Positions 17,237 to 30,114 are shown, numbered from the stretch's first letter. The stretch is 64,000 nt of DNA from Gordonia zhenghanii (GCF_021738965.1 NZ_JAKKOQ010000008.1:62001-126000); one strand, 5' to 3'. Made by a program: numbers and translations. Notes: generated by a model not told the origin, from the sequence alone.

Positions 17237-18756
17237 GCTCGGTCCTCTCCGCCGACGCGCGTCACGGTGCCCGCGGCCGCGACGGCGTTCAATACCGCTG
17301 TCGCCTTGTTGCGTGCCTCGTTGAACTCGTATTCGGCGTCACTGTCGGCGACGACGCCGCCGCCCGCCTGAACGTACGCCGTGCCGCCGGACAACAGTGC
17401 GGTGCGGATGGCGATCGCGGTGTCGGCATCGCCTGCGAAGTCGAGGTAGCCGACGATGCCGCCGTACAGTCCGCGGCGGGTGATCTCGTGTTCTTCGATG
17501 ATCTGCATGGCACGGACCTTCGGCGCACCGGTCAGCGTCCCCGCCGGGAAGCACGCGGTCACCGCGTCGAGTGCCTGGTTGTCGTCCCGCAGACGTCCCG
17601 ACACGGTCGAGACCAGGTGCATCACGTGGCTGTAACGTTCGACGCGTCGGTAGTCGGTGACGCGGACGGTACCGGGTTCGCAGACGCGGCCGAGGTCGTT
17701 TCGGCCGAGATCGACGAGCATCAGGTGCTCGGAGTTCTCTTTCTCGTCCTCGACCAGTCCCTTGGCGAGGAGTTGGTCCTCCTCTTCGGTGGCTCCGCGC
17801 CAGCGGGTGCCGGCGATCGGGTGCGTCGTCGCCAACCTGTCCGCGACGGTGACGAGGGCCTCGGGTGACGAGCCGACGATCGCGAACGGATCGCGCTCGA
17901 CGCCGGGGACCCGAACGAGATACATGTACGGGCTCGGGTTCGATGCGCGCAGCACCCGGTACACGTCGATCGGGTCGGCGTCGGTGTCGAGGGCGAACCG
18001 TTGCGACGGCACCACCTGGAACGCCTCACCCGCCTCGATCGCCTCGACGACGTCGTCGACGATCTGCGAGTACTCGTCGAAGGTGCGCTGCGAGGTGTAC
18101 TCGGGGGTCGGCCGATCGAACGTCGAGACCGTCGACGCCGCCGACGCCGCCAACGCGGAGGTCATCACGTCGAGCCTGCTCACCGCGTCCGCGTACGCCT
18201 GCTCGGCTCGCTCGTCGGAGCCGTCCCAGTTGATCGCGTTGGCGATCAGCGTGATGGTGCCCTCGTGGTGGTCGAAGGCCGCCAGCTCGGAGGTCAACAG
18301 CCAGAACATGTCCGGGAGACCGAGATCGTCGTCGGTGATCGACGGCAGTCGCTCGAGGCGGCGCACGAAGTCGTAGGCCATGAATCCGACGAAACCGCCC
18401 GTCAGCGGCGGCATTCCGACGATCGCCTCGGTCTGCAGCAGCCGGAGCGACTCGGCCAGGGCGGCGAGCGGATCGCCGCCGGACGGCGCGCCTGCCGGCA
18501 CCGTCCCCCACCAGTGCGCTTGGTCGTCGACGACGGTCAGGCCCGAGGAACCGGAGCCGATGAACGACCAGCGCGACCACGACTGGCCGTTGGGTGCGGA
18601 CTCGAGCAGGAACGTGCCGTCGCGGTCGCCCGCCAGTTTGCGGTAGGCCGACAGCGGCGTCTCCGAGTCGGCGAGCACCTTGCGGGTCACCGGGACCACA
18701 CGATGGACGGCAGCCAGGTCGAGGAACTCCGCCAGCGAGGTGGTGTGCGCGGTCAT
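17233..18756 (-). CDS. trpE: Anthranilate synthase component I
   Basis: Converts chorismate to anthranilate using ammonia supplied by TrpG, which is not in this window. The 507-aa protein shows the tryptophan-binding LLES motif ([10 protein letters not shown]) for feedback inhibition, [34 protein letters not shown] and [21 protein letters not shown] of the chorismate-binding domain. The start [11 protein letters not shown] is in ATGA overlap with the tautomerase stop. There is no room for a leader-peptide attenuator, so expression follows the upstream his genes unless there is an internal promoter. Confidence 0.96.
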   Translation of the reverse strand: MTAHTTSLAEFLDLAAVHRVVPVTRKVLADSETPLSAYRKLAGDRDGTFLLESAPNGQSWSRWSFIGSGSSGLTVVDDQAHWWGTVPAGAPSGGDPLAALAESLRLLQTEAIVGMPPLTGGFVGFMAYDFVRRLERLPSITDDDLGLPDMFWLLTSELAAFDHHEGTITLIANAINWDGSDERAEQAYADAVSRLDVMTSALAASAASTVSTFDRPTPEYTSQRTFDEYSQIVDDVVEAIEAGEAFQVVPSQRFALDTDADPIDVYRVLRASNPSPYMYLVRVPGVERDPFAIVGSSPEALVTVADRLATTHPIAGTRWRGATEEEDQLLAKGLVEDEKENSEHLMLVDLGRNDLGRVCEPGTVRVTDYRRVERYSHVMHLVSTVSGRLRDDNQALDAVTACFPAGTLTGAPKVRAMQIIEEHEITRRGLYGGIVGYLDFAGDADTAIAIRTALLSGGTAYVQAGGGVVADSDAEYEFNEARNKATAVLNAVAAAGTVTRVGGEDRA

Positions 18757-18932
18757 CCGAGCGGCTCCCCGCCGACGCCCCACTGGCTGCGTGGGATCTC
18801 GGTGATCGTCACCCATACCGAGTCGGGGTCCTTACCGGTCGCCTTCGCGTACGCCTCGGTCACCGACGCGATCGTCTCGCGTTTGACAGTGTCCGACAGG
18901 CCCTGGGTCTGCGAGATCTGGATGAGCGGCAT
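18753..18932 (-). CDS. 4-oxalocrotonate tautomerase-like small enzyme
   Basis: A 59-aa protein beginning Met-Pro ([20 protein letters not shown]). Processing of Met would expose the catalytic Pro1 of the tautomerase superfamily. The length fits the family's 58-62-residue single subunits, which work as oligomers. An Arg equivalent to the substrate-binding Arg is present in [13 protein letters not shown]. The gene lies 1 nt after hisI and overlaps trpE as ATGA, so it is translated with the his-trp genes. Its substrate is unknown. M. tuberculosis has different genes (chaA, bcpB) at this point. Confidence 0.85.
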   Translation of the reverse strand: MPLIQISQTQGLSDTVKRETIASVTEAYAKATGKDPDSVWVTITEIPRSQWGVGGEPLG

Positions 18933-18933
18933 G

Positions 18934-19308
18934 TCAGCGCCTTTCGTCGTCGGAAGCGAGAACCGAGTCGGTGAATTCGAGCGGCTCGGTGTCGAAACAG
19001 CTGTGGTTCCCGGTGTGGCAGGCCGGCCCGACCTGGTCGACGACGAGCAGCAGCGCGTCGCCGTCACAGTCCAGTCGCACGTCGTGCACGTACTGGGTGT
19101 GACCGCTGGTCTCACCCTTGACCCAGTACTGCTGCCGGGACCGGGAGTAGTACGTGCCCTGACGGGTGGCGAGGGTGCGTTCGAGCGCTTCGTCGTCCAT
19201 CCACGCCATCATCAGGACGATTCCGGTCTCGCGTTCTTGCGCGATGGCCGCGAACAGTCCGTCCGGGCCGCGTTTGAGTCGCGTCGCGAGCTCCGCGGGC
19301 AATGCCAT
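18934..19308 (-). CDS. hisI: Phosphoribosyl-AMP cyclohydrolase
   Basis: Opens the adenine ring of phosphoribosyl-AMP in histidine synthesis. The 124-aa protein is a stand-alone cyclohydrolase without a fused HisE domain. Motifs are [29 protein letters not shown], the metal-binding DCDGD and [14 protein letters not shown] lies 6-7 nt before the ATG. It lies between hisF and the tautomerase gene. Confidence 0.95.
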   Translation of the reverse strand: MALPAELATRLKRGPDGLFAAIAQERETGIVLMMAWMDDEALERTLATRQGTYYSRSRQQYWVKGETSGHTQYVHDVRLDCDGDALLLVVDQVGPACHTGNHSCFDTEPLEFTDSVLASDDERR

Positions 19309-19358
19309 GAGAGGCTCCTTGGTAAAAGGTCTGGGCTCAAGAAAAGTCTGGACTCACG

Positions 19359-20126
19359 TCATCGGACGGTGATGTCGTCGGCACGCATCGCGTCCTTGAC
19401 CTCGCCGATCGTCAAGTCTCCGAAATGGAACACCGATGCGGCGAGGACCGCGTCGGCGCCCGCGTGGACGGCGGGAGCGAAGTGGTCGGCCGTGCCCGCG
19501 CCGCCGGAGGCGATGACCGGGATGTCCACGGCGGCGCGCACCGACCGGATCATCGCCAGGTCGAAGCCGTCCTTGGTGCCGTCGGCGTCCATCGAGTTCA
19601 GCAGGATCTCGCCGACTCCGAGTTCCGCTCCGCGCCGCGCCCACTCGACAGCGTCGATGCCGGTGCCGCGTCGGCCGCCGTGCGTGGTGACCTCCCACCC
19701 AGACGGGGTGGACGACTCGCTCGCGGTGCGGGCGTCGACCGACAAGACGATGCACTGCGAGCCGAACCGACGACTCATCTCGTCGAGGACTTCGGGGCGC
19801 GCGATCGCCGCGGTGTTGACGCTGACCTTGTCGGCGCCGGCACGCAGCATCGTGTCCACGTCGTCGACGGTGCGGATGCCGCCGCCGACGGTCAACGGGA
19901 TGAAGATCTGGTCGGCGGTGCGACGGACCACCTCGATCATCGTCGACCGACCCGAACTCGACGCGGTCACGTCGAGGAACGTCAGCTCGTCGGCGCCTTC
20001 GGCGTCGTAGCGCGCGGCGAGTTCCACCGGATCGCCCGCGTCCCGAAGATTCGCGAAGTTGACTCCCTTGACCACTCGACCGTCGTCGACGTCGAGGCAC
20101 GGGATGACGCGCACCGCCACACTCAC
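19359..20126 (-). CDS. hisF: Imidazole glycerol phosphate synthase, cyclase subunit
   Basis: With HisH it converts PRFAR and ammonia into IGP and AICAR. The 255-aa TIM barrel shows [19 protein letters not shown] with the first catalytic Asp, [51 protein letters not shown] with the second catalytic Asp, and IASGGAG. It starts with GTG ([10 protein letters not shown]) in a GTGA overlap with the upstream impA stop. Confidence 0.96.
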   Translation of the reverse strand: MSVAVRVIPCLDVDDGRVVKGVNFANLRDAGDPVELAARYDAEGADELTFLDVTASSSGRSTMIEVVRRTADQIFIPLTVGGGIRTVDDVDTMLRAGADKVSVNTAAIARPEVLDEMSRRFGSQCIVLSVDARTASESSTPSGWEVTTHGGRRGTGIDAVEWARRGAELGVGEILLNSMDADGTKDGFDLAMIRSVRAAVDIPVIASGGAGTADHFAPAVHAGADAVLAASVFHFGDLTIGEVKDAMRADDITVR

Positions 20127-20974
20127 TGGTCCACCTTGCTTTCGATCGTCTCGTCCCCGGTCACGCCGCTGTCGGCGATCACCTGAAGGAGTTCTGCATG
20201 AAGTTGTCGGTCGCCGGTCACCAACGATTGCGAACCGACCCGCCACGGTTGCCCGTGCACATCGGTCGCAACGCCGCCTGCCGCACGGACCAGCGCGGCA
20301 CCCGCGGCGTTGTCCCACGCGTGGTAGCTGAACGACACCGCGCCGCCGAAGATTCCCGCGGCGACATACGCCATGTCGGTTCCCGTGGAGCCGGTCATCC
20401 GCAGCCGACGTGCCCGATGGCTCAGCGCAGCGTACAACGCTGCCCTGCCGGTCCCGGGATACCGACCGCCCGACCGCACATTGAAGGCACCGCACCCGAC
20501 GACCGCCGAGGACAACGGCGCCGGGGCGAGCTGCGGGGCAGGCCTGCCGTTGACTGTGAACGACTGTCCGACGATGCCCGCGTAACGCTGGTTGAGCAAT
20601 GGCAGCCGCGTGATGCCGAGGACCGGTTCGCCGTCGACGGCGAGCGCCAACAGCATCGCGGCGAGCGGCAGGCCGACGGAATAGTTGTACGTTCCGTCGA
20701 CCGGGTCGAGGATCCAGACCGGTCCCGAATCGGCGGGCGGGCCGCCGAACTCTTCGCCGTGTACCGCGATCCCCGTCTCGTCACCGAGCGCGGTCGCGAT
20801 CCGGCGCTCCAACGACAGGTCGACGTCGGTGGCGAAGTCGTCGCCCTTCTTACGCACCGACCCCGGCGAGCCGAGCCCCTCGACGAACTCCGACGTCATC
20901 GCGTCCAGAACCTCGTCGGCGACGGCGAGTAGACGTGGGAGATCGAGGTCGGCAGAGGGTGGCACGAGAGTCAC
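20123..20974 (-). CDS. impA: Inositol monophosphatase family phosphatase (ImpA)
   Basis: A 283-aa Mg-dependent phosphatase with the family motifs [18 protein letters not shown] and [16 protein letters not shown], which supply the metal ligands. Mycobacteria and corynebacteria have impA at the same place between hisA and hisF. Likely substrates are inositol 1-phosphate (for phosphatidylinositol lipids) or histidinol phosphate; position in the his operon does not settle which. The GTG start ([12 protein letters not shown]) overlaps the hisA stop as GTGA; the longer open frame upstream is not coding. Confidence 0.88.
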   Translation of the reverse strand: MTLVPPSADLDLPRLLAVADEVLDAMTSEFVEGLGSPGSVRKKGDDFATDVDLSLERRIATALGDETGIAVHGEEFGGPPADSGPVWILDPVDGTYNYSVGLPLAAMLLALAVDGEPVLGITRLPLLNQRYAGIVGQSFTVNGRPAPQLAPAPLSSAVVGCGAFNVRSGGRYPGTGRAALYAALSHRARRLRMTGSTGTDMAYVAAGIFGGAVSFSYHAWDNAAGAALVRAAGGVATDVHGQPWRVGSQSLVTGDRQLHAELLQVIADSGVTGDETIESKVDQ

Positions 20975-21717
20975 TTCGTCGCGGACACCGCGGCCAGCGC
21001 CTCGGGCAACGTGAAGCGTCCCGCGTACAGCGCCTTCCCGATGATCGCGCCTTCGACGCCGAGTTCGGTGAGTTCGGCGATCGCGATCAGGTCGTCGACC
21101 GTCGACACACCGCCCGACGCGACGACCGGCGAGTCCGTGGCGCGAGCGACCTGCGCGAGCAGTTCGAGGTTCGGGCCGGTGAGCGTGCCGTCCTTGCTGA
21201 CGTCGGTCACCACGTAGCGGGCGCATCCGTCGGCGTTGAGCCGATCGAGCGTCGACCACAGGTCCCCGCCGTCGGTCACCCATCCGCGGCCGCGCACCCG
21301 CCACGACTCTCCATCACGCAGTACGTCGAGTCCGACGGCGATCTTGTCGCCGTGCTCGGCGATCGCACCGGCACACCATTCGGGGTTCTCGATGGCGGCG
21401 GTCCCCAGGTTGACGCGAGTCGCACCGGTGGCGAGCGCCGCCGCGAGGGACTCGTCGTCGCGGATGCCGCCCGACAACTCGACGTTGATGTCGAGCTCGG
21501 CTGCGACTTCGGCGAGGAGCGCGCGGTTCTCACCGCGGCCGAATGCGGCGTCCAAGTCCACGAGGTGGACCCATCGTGCTCCGCCTGCCTGCCACGCCTG
21601 AGCAGCGTCCCGCGGTGATCCGTACGACGTCTCCGAGCCCGCCTCGCCCTGGACGAGACGAACTGCCTGACCGTCGACGACGTCGACCGCAGGCAGCAGT
21701 TCGAGAGTCTTTCCCAT
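20971..21717 (-). CDS. hisA: Phosphoribosyl isomerase HisA, probably bifunctional PriA
   Basis: Isomerises ProFAR to PRFAR in histidine synthesis. The 248-aa barrel shows [18 protein letters not shown] with the catalytic Asp, [41 protein letters not shown] with the second catalytic Asp, and [12 protein letters not shown]. In actinobacteria lacking trpF this enzyme (PriA) also isomerises phosphoribosyl anthranilate for tryptophan synthesis. No trpF is visible here among the trp genes, so dual function is likely but inferred. A GAAAG stretch precedes the ATG. Confidence 0.95.
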   Translation of the reverse strand: MGKTLELLPAVDVVDGQAVRLVQGEAGSETSYGSPRDAAQAWQAGGARWVHLVDLDAAFGRGENRALLAEVAAELDINVELSGGIRDDESLAAALATGATRVNLGTAAIENPEWCAGAIAEHGDKIAVGLDVLRDGESWRVRGRGWVTDGGDLWSTLDRLNADGCARYVVTDVSKDGTLTGPNLELLAQVARATDSPVVASGGVSTVDDLIAIAELTELGVEGAIIGKALYAGRFTLPEALAAVSATK

Positions 21718-21722
21718 TGCTT

Positions 21723-22004
21723 TCAGTTTCCCGTTTCCTCGTCGTGTGCCGCCGCACGGGCACGCCGTTCGTCGATCTCGGTCTGGACGCCGGCCATCAT
21801 CCGCCGCGATACCAGCGCGATAACCGCGACCACGGCGACCACCGCCACAAACGCGACGATGAGTGCCGCCGTCGGCGACACCTGCGCGACGAACAAGATG
21901 ATGATCGCCGCGACGATGATCACTCCAGTCGCCGCGCCGAGCGCGTACGCGACCATCTTCCCGAACGAGAAGTCGGCCGACGCCGATCGTGTGGTGTCCG
22001 GCAT
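21723..22004 (-). CDS. Small two-segment membrane protein in the his operon
   Basis: A 93-aa protein with two adjacent hydrophobic segments ([23 protein letters not shown] and the Ala/Val-rich stretch after it). A charged C-terminal tail follows ([19 protein letters not shown]). Its ATG abuts the hisH stop codon directly and its stop lies 5 nt before hisA, so it is cotranscribed. I do not recognise the family. It could anchor or regulate, but nothing in the sequence says so. Confidence 0.75.
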   Translation of the reverse strand: MPDTTRSASADFSFGKMVAYALGAATGVIIVAAIIILFVAQVSPTAALIVAFVAVVAVVAVIALVSRRMMAGVQTEIDERRARAAAHDEETGN

Positions 22005-22636
22005 CTACAAACTCCCGATCCAGTTGGTCAACAATTGTGCTCCCACGTCACCGGACTTCTCCGGATGGAGCTGGGTGGCCCACAGCGGTCCGTTCTCGAC
22101 AGCCGCCAGAAACGGACCACCGTGATCGGACCAGGTCAGACGTGGCGGAGCGATCTTCGAGCCGTCAGAGTCCATCTGCCACGACTGCACGGCGTACGAG
22201 TGGACGAAGTAGAAGCGGGCGTCGTCGTCGATGCCCTCGAAGAGCTTCGAGTCGTCCGGAGCCTGCACGGTGTTCCACCCCATGTGCGGCAGGACGTCGG
22301 CTTGCAGTCGTGTCACCGAGCCCGGCCATTCGCCGCAGCCGGTCGTGTCCACACCAAACTCGACGCCGTGCTCGAACAGGATCTGCATGCCGACACAGAT
22401 TCCGAGCACCGGGCGTCCGCCGGCGAGGCGGCGACCGATGATGCGGTCGCCGCGCACCGCGCGCAACCCCTCCATGCAGGCGGCGAAGGCTCCCACACCG
22501 GGGACCAGCAGCCCCTCGGCGTTCAGCGCGGTGTCGAAGTCGGACGTGATCTCCACGTCGGCGCCTGCCCGCTCCAGAGCCCGCTGCGCCGACCGGAGGT
22601 TTCCCGATCCGTAGTCGAGCAGCGCGATCTTCCGGC

Positions 22637-22640
<4 letters not shown>
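22005..22640 (-). CDS. hisH: Imidazole glycerol phosphate synthase, glutaminase subunit
   Basis: Class I glutamine amidotransferase that feeds ammonia to HisF. The 211-aa protein shows [28 protein letters not shown], the nucleophile motif [13 protein letters not shown] and the catalytic His-Glu pair in QLHPEKSG. It starts with GTG ([11 protein letters not shown]) in a GTGA overlap with hisB. The open frame continues upstream only as a shadow of hisB. Confidence 0.95.
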
Positions 22641-25742
<3,102 letters not shown>

Positions 25743-25811
25743 GGGTATCTCCACTCAAAGGTCTGCCGATAACGGTCTGGGGATCGGGCTCCCACCAGGA
25801 TATGCCGTGCG

Positions 25812-25826
25812 CGCAAACTGTTTGCG
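25812..25826. promoter_or_regulatory. Palindrome upstream of hisD, candidate operator
   Basis: CGCAAACTGTTTGCG is a perfect 7-bp-arm palindrome with a 1-nt centre, 70 nt upstream of hisD in the gap between it and the acetyltransferase gene. On the minus strand it is followed by CATATC, a possible -10. No known regulator can be named. Confidence 0.4.
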
Positions 25827-25873
25827 ATCGCCTCGGGCGGTGCAGGACAGTAGTCGTTCCGGCGAGGACGGAT

Positions 25874-26374
25874 TCAGGCGTTATGGGTCTCGGCCGGCTG
25901 TGAACGCGAGTGTTGCGCCGGGCGACGCATCGGCACGTGAGGGATCGCGTTCTCGACGAATCGAGGGCCGTCGACGACGTAGCCCCAGCGGGCGTACATC
26001 GCTTCGAGGTACGCCTGCGCGTCCAAGACACTCTCGGCATCCCCGATCTCAGCGACGATCTCACCCATGAGCGCCTGCGTAAGCCCGGTGCCGCGCAACT
26101 CGTGGCGGACGCAGACACGACCGATGTGAAACTCCTTGCGTCCGTCTGCGAGCTCGTCGGTGAGGAGCCGCGCCGTAGCGACGGGCGCACCGTCTGGGTC
26201 GGCGCACCAGAAGTGGACCGTCGTCGGCTCGGCGTCGCGGCCGTCGATCTCCGGATACGGACAGTTCTGCTCCACCACGAAAACGTCGACGCGCAGTTTC
26301 AGGATGCCGTGGAGCGTCGTCGGGTCGAGGTCGATGAGAGGCGCGTGCTGCACGATCGGAGTCACCGTCCCCAT
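25874..26374 (-). CDS. ElaA-like GNAT N-acetyltransferase
   Basis: A 166-aa GNAT protein if the start is MGTVTPIVQHAP; an in-frame ATG 30 codons earlier at 26464 would run through the LexA-type boxes and is unlikely. The sequence LHGILKLRVDVFVVEQNCPYPEIDGRD is characteristic of the ElaA subgroup, and GRVCVRHELRGTGLTQALM carries the acetyl-CoA-binding R-x-x-G-x-G/A region. The acceptor is unknown. It lies upstream of hisD in the same direction with 131 nt between them. Confidence 0.85.
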   Translation of the reverse strand: MGTVTPIVQHAPLIDLDPTTLHGILKLRVDVFVVEQNCPYPEIDGRDAEPTTVHFWCADPDGAPVATARLLTDELADGRKEFHIGRVCVRHELRGTGLTQALMGEIVAEIGDAESVLDAQAYLEAMYARWGYVVDGPRFVENAIPHVPMRRPAQHSRSQPAETHNA

Positions 26375-26440
26375 GATGCCGGACGGCACAGTATCTGCGG
26401 GACATCCAGACCCGACTGCGGTCCTCAGAAATTCATCTGT

Positions 26441-26477
26441 TCGAACTATTGTTCTATCGAACACATGTTCGTAACAT
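26441..26477 (+). promoter_or_regulatory. Promoter overlapped by two tandem LexA-type (SOS) boxes
   Basis: Two abutting sites fit the actinobacterial LexA box TCGAAC-N4-GTTCGA: TCGAACTATTGTTCTA and TCGAACACATGTTCGT. Within them lies a plus-strand promoter-like pair, TTGTTC (26449-26454), a 17-nt spacer and TAACAT (26472-26477), so LexA bound to the second box would cover the spacer. The plus-strand product would be the DUF222/HNH gene about 315 nt downstream. The boxes also lie 67-98 nt upstream of the divergent acetyltransferase gene. Confidence 0.7.
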
Positions 26478-26625
26478 AGATCACATCAGGTTCCGATCTC
26501 GATCGGATGCCCTGACAGGTTGTTTTCCAATTTCATAGCGCGTCGTAGCGCATGGCGACTTCGCCAGTAAGCGGCCCCCTGAGAAGGGCGCCGAACTGCC
26601 GCGAAGGGTGTGGCGACGGCAACCG

Positions 26626-26729
26626 CTCGCTGGTCGGGCGGCACCGCTCCGCTCACTGGTCAGGCGGTTCCGCTCCACTCGCTGGTCAGGCGGTTCCACT
26701 CCGCTCACTGGTCGAGCGGAGTCGAGACC
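26626..26729. repeat. 26-bp tandem repeat, four units
   Basis: Four consecutive 26-bp units built on CTCRCTGGTCRGGCGGTTCC plus CTCCR. The last unit changes into the GGTCGAGCGGAGTCGAGA core of the dispersed repeat. It lies in the 313-nt leader between the LexA-box promoter and the HNH gene. The stretch from 26478 to 26625 shows no other structure. Confidence 0.9.
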
Positions 26730-26790
26730 CATTGCCTGCCGCGGCGGTTCGCGGCGATCTCGCTTCACCCCTCTAGGAAGGAGGGCTGCC

Positions 26791-28150
26791 ATGTTTGCTT
26801 CCACTGTCGCCGAGTTCAGTGATTGGTTAGTGGACGAACTCGCCCCAGTCACCGCTGCTGAACACACAGGCCAGGACGAGAGTCCGCCGGACGGTCTACG
26901 GCTGACGCAACGATTGGCCTCCGGACTGCGCACAGTCTCCGATGACGAGCTGTATCGCTCGATCGTCGAAGTCGACCGTCTCCGGAACCTCGTCGAAGGC
27001 GTCCAGTCCCAATTGGTGGCGACGGCCGACCGGGTCGGTTTGACTGCCCGGCTTCACGTCAGGACACCGGCCGGGTTGTTGATCGGTCTCGGCGTGCCGC
27101 CCGCGGCCGCTCACCGCATCGCGCGAAACGCGAAGCACGCCGCCTCGATAGGGGCGCTGGACCGGGGCACTCGGGACGGCTCACTCTCCCCAGAGAAGGC
27201 CGATGCCGTCGGCAAGGGCGTCGCATTCGTCGAGAAGCGAGTAGCCCTCGACAAGCAGTCGCGCGACACGTTGATCGGACGACTGATGGTGCAGGAGACA
27301 CCAGCAGACGTCGCCGCGCGTTCCCGTGAAGCCGCGATCGCATTGTCCTCGGAAGCCGATGTGCCCGATGCGATTCCGGTCGCGGAGAATGCGAGCCTCA
27401 ACGAGATGTCCATGACGTCGAACGACGAAGGCCGCGTGGTGGCCGAACTCGACATCGACGTCACCACTGGCGAAGAACTCGCCGCCGCGTTGGATCCATT
27501 AATGAAGCCGGTCTCCGAACCCGACGGCAGTCCTGATCCGCGCACCGCTCCTGCCCGGCGCGCTGACGCATTCAGGCAGATCATCCGAACCTACTTGTCC
27601 GGATCGCAGCGGCCGACAAGCGGCGGCGTCCTTCCACACGCGACGTTGCTCGTCCCGACTGCTGGAACCTCCCCGGCGGGGATGAGCCCGGTCGCATCGC
27701 TCGGCTACGCGGGCCCCGTATCGCAGGCGACCGTGGAACTGACCCTCTGCGGGGCGGCGGTCACCGCGGTATCGGTAGACGGGCACGGAGCCCCGATGGA
27801 CGTCGGGCGCACTCGGCGTCTGTTTCCCGCAGCGATCCGCACGGCGCTCGTTGCGCGCGACCGCGGCTGCGCCCACCCGGGGTGCGGCCGGCCGGCATCG
27901 TGGTGCGACGGGCAACCACATCCGGCCGTGGAGCGAAGGAGGCGAGACGAGCCTGGCCAACGGTGTGCTGCTGTGCACGATGCACCACAGACTGATCCAC
28001 CACTCCGACTGGGAGGTCTTCATCGGCGACGACCGGCACCCCTGGTTCGTTCCGCCCGTCGACCCTCATCGTCCGAAGCGGGAACGCACGGCGATTCGGT
28101 CGCACGCACGGCGCACGTTGACCGCCTACCCGACGGCAGACGCGGCCTGA
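26791..28150 (+). pseudogene. DUF222/HNH endonuclease (13E12-like) with a frameshift in the HNH motif
   Basis: Members of this family (13E12 repeat proteins in M. tuberculosis) have an N-terminal DUF222 domain and a C-terminal HNH nuclease. The start MFASTVAEFSDWLVDEL has AGGAAGGAGGG just upstream. The first frame reads to RDRGCAHPGCGRPASWCDG and then loses the family pattern. The next frame continues with NHIRPWSEGGETSLANG and LLCTMHHRLIHH to the normal C-terminus. The break falls in GGGCAACCACATC around 27913-27916: removing one A restores CDGHHIRPW. The frame fused past the break runs on to 28212 as nonsense. This may be a true pseudogene, a sequencing error, or recoding. An SOS-type promoter lies upstream. 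Confidence 0.82.
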
Positions 28151-28168
28151 TCGCAGTCGAGAGCGCTG

Positions 28169-29062
28169 CTACATGTCAAGACCGAAGTCGAGGACCGCGA
28201 CCGAGTGAGTGAGTGCTCCGACAGCGAGATAGTCGACGCCGGTCCGCGCGTAATCGATCGCGACGTCGATAGACAGGCCGCCCGACGACTCGAGCTTGGT
28301 CTCCGGCGCTTGTGCGTCCCGACGCTGGACCGCCATCTGCGTCTCCCACGGCTCGAAATTGTCGAGCAGCACGAGCTGGGGATTCAGCGGCAGCACCTCG
28401 TCGAGTTGGGTGAGCGAGTCGACCTCGACCTCGACCGGAACGTCCGGTGCCACGGCGCGCACAGCCTCGAGAGCCTGTGCGACTCCCCCGGCGGCGACCA
28501 CGTGGTTGTCTTTGATGAGCGCGGCGTCGCCGAGTCCCATGCGATGGTTGACGCCGCCGCCGGCACGCACTGCGTACTTCTGTAGGACGCGCATCCCAGG
28601 CAGGGTCTTCCGCGAGTCTCGGATATTCGCGGCGGTGCCGTCGACCGCCTCCACCCACGCCGCGGTGGCCGTCGCGATCCCGGACAGATGGCAGAGCAGG
28701 TTGAGCGCCGTCCGCTCCGCGGTCAGCAGCGCCTGCGCCGGCGCCGTCACGGCGAGAGCAACGGACCCCGGCTCCACCCGCGCGCCATCGACCAGTTCCT
28801 CGTGCACCTCGTAATTGTCTGCACCGATCACCTGGTCGAACACCGCGCGCACCACGGGAAGCCCAGCCACGACGCCGTACTGCCGGGCGACGACCTTCGC
28901 CTGAGCGACAGCGTCGTCCGGGACAGTCGCGAGCGACGTGATGTCCGGCCCATACCGCAGATCCTCGATCAACGCCGTACGGATGAGCGCCAGGAGGTCT
29001 TCGTCGACGTCGAGTACGAGGTCGCCGGTGGCGGACTCGTCACCGATGAAGGCCTCGGTCAT
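28169..29062 (-). CDS. nadC: Nicotinate-nucleotide pyrophosphorylase (quinolinate phosphoribosyltransferase)
   Basis: Makes nicotinate mononucleotide from quinolinate and PRPP. Motifs in the 297-aa protein are [52 protein letters not shown] with the substrate-binding Arg and Lys residues, [26 protein letters not shown] and LLDNF. The ATG ([11 protein letters not shown]) overlaps the nadA stop as ATGA, leaving no place for nadB. It converges on the HNH gene with an 18-nt gap. Confidence 0.95.
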   Translation of the reverse strand: MTEAFIGDESATGDLVLDVDEDLLALIRTALIEDLRYGPDITSLATVPDDAVAQAKVVARQYGVVAGLPVVRAVFDQVIGADNYEVHEELVDGARVEPGSVALAVTAPAQALLTAERTALNLLCHLSGIATATAAWVEAVDGTAANIRDSRKTLPGMRVLQKYAVRAGGGVNHRMGLGDAALIKDNHVVAAGGVAQALEAVRAVAPDVPVEVEVDSLTQLDEVLPLNPQLVLLDNFEPWETQMAVQRRDAQAPETKLESSGGLSIDVAIDYARTGVDYLAVGALTHSVAVLDFGLDM

Positions 29063-30114
29063 TCGCCGCCGCCCGGGTTGCCGATGGTGATCATGCGCTC
29101 GACGGAGGCACGGGCGCGCTCGGCGACGTCGGGAGCCACGACGACCTCGTCCTTGCCTTCGGTGAGGCAGCGCAGCAGGGCGGCCGGAGTGTTCATCTTC
29201 ATGTACGGGCACGCCGCACGCGAGTTGACGGCCTGGAAGTCGACGTCCGGCGCAGCCTTGCGCAACTGGTGCAGCATGCCGACCTCGGTCGCGACCAACA
29301 CCTGTTTGGACTCGGTTGCCTTGGCCGCGTCGATCATGCCGCCAGTCGACAGGATCTGCACGCGGTCAGCAGGCACTGTGCCCTCACCAGCCAGGTACAG
29401 CGCCGACGTCGCACACCCGCACTCGGGATGGATGAACAGTTCCGCGTCCGGGTGCGAATCGACCTGGTCGGTCAGTTCGTCTCCGTTGATGCCTGCGTGG
29501 ACGTGGCATTCGCCCGCCCAGATGTGGATGTTCTCGCGACCGGTCGCTCGCTTGACGTGCGCGCCGAGGAACTGGTCCGGAAGGAACAGCACCTCGCGGT
29601 CCGGATCGATCGACGCGACCACGTCGACGGCGTTCGACGACGTGCAGCAGATGTCGGTGAGGCCTTTCACCTCCGCCGTCGTGTTCACGTACGACACGAC
29701 CACGGCGTCCGGGTAGTCGGCCTTCCACTCGCGCAACTCGTCCGCAGAGATGGAGTCGGCGAGCGAGCACCCCGCCCGCTCGTCCGGGATCAGCACCCGC
29801 TTCTCCGGGCTGAGGATCTTCGCAGTCTCGGCCATGAAGTGGACGCCGCAGAACACGATCTCGTCGGTGTCGACCTCGGCAGCGATCCGCGACAGCGCCA
29901 GGGAGTCGCCGACGTAGTCGGCGATGTCCTGGATCGCGGGAAGCTGGTAGTTGTGGGCCAGGATCGTCGCGTTGCGTGCCTTGGCGAGACGCTTGATCTC
30001 GGCCGCCCAGGCCGCGTCGGGTTCGACTCCCCCGTATGCGGCGGGAATGCCGTGGCGCGGGTCGGGCATGCCGAGATCGGTCTCGGTCCGCTGGATCACG
30101 GTTCCAGTCGTCAT
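29059..30114 (-). CDS. nadA: Quinolinate synthase
   Basis: [4Fe-4S] enzyme that condenses iminoaspartate with dihydroxyacetone phosphate to quinolinate. The 351-aa protein shows [36 protein letters not shown], the Cys segments ICCTSSNAV and IHPECGC, and AACPYMKMN near the end. The ATG start ([13 protein letters not shown]) has GGAG 8 nt upstream; a GTG six codons earlier is the alternative. It is divergent from nrtR, with an operator-like palindrome between them. Confidence 0.95.
   Translation of the reverse strand: MTTGTVIQRTETDLGMPDPRHGIPAAYGGVEPDAAWAAEIKRLAKARNATILAHNYQLPAIQDIADYVGDSLALSRIAAEVDTDEIVFCGVHFMAETAKILSPEKRVLIPDERAGCSLADSISADELREWKADYPDAVVVSYVNTTAEVKGLTDICCTSSNAVDVVASIDPDREVLFLPDQFLGAHVKRATGRENIHIWAGECHVHAGINGDELTDQVDSHPDAELFIHPECGCATSALYLAGEGTVPADRVQILSTGGMIDAAKATESKQVLVATEVGMLHQLRKAAPDVDFQAVNSRAACPYMKMNTPAALLRCLTEGKDEVVVAPDVAERARASVERMITIGNPGGGE

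Noticed and set aside
18001..20010. A 669-codon plus-strand open frame opposite trpE, hisI and hisF
   Set aside because: Antisense shadow of three clear biosynthetic genes.
20127..20495. N-terminal extension of hisF by 123 codons
   Set aside because: It overlaps impA and has no family sequence; the GTG in a GTGA overlap gives the normal HisF length.
26626..26729. Tandem 26-bp units considered as a CRISPR array
   Set aside because: Units are directly adjacent with no unique spacers, are degenerate, and have no cas genes nearby.
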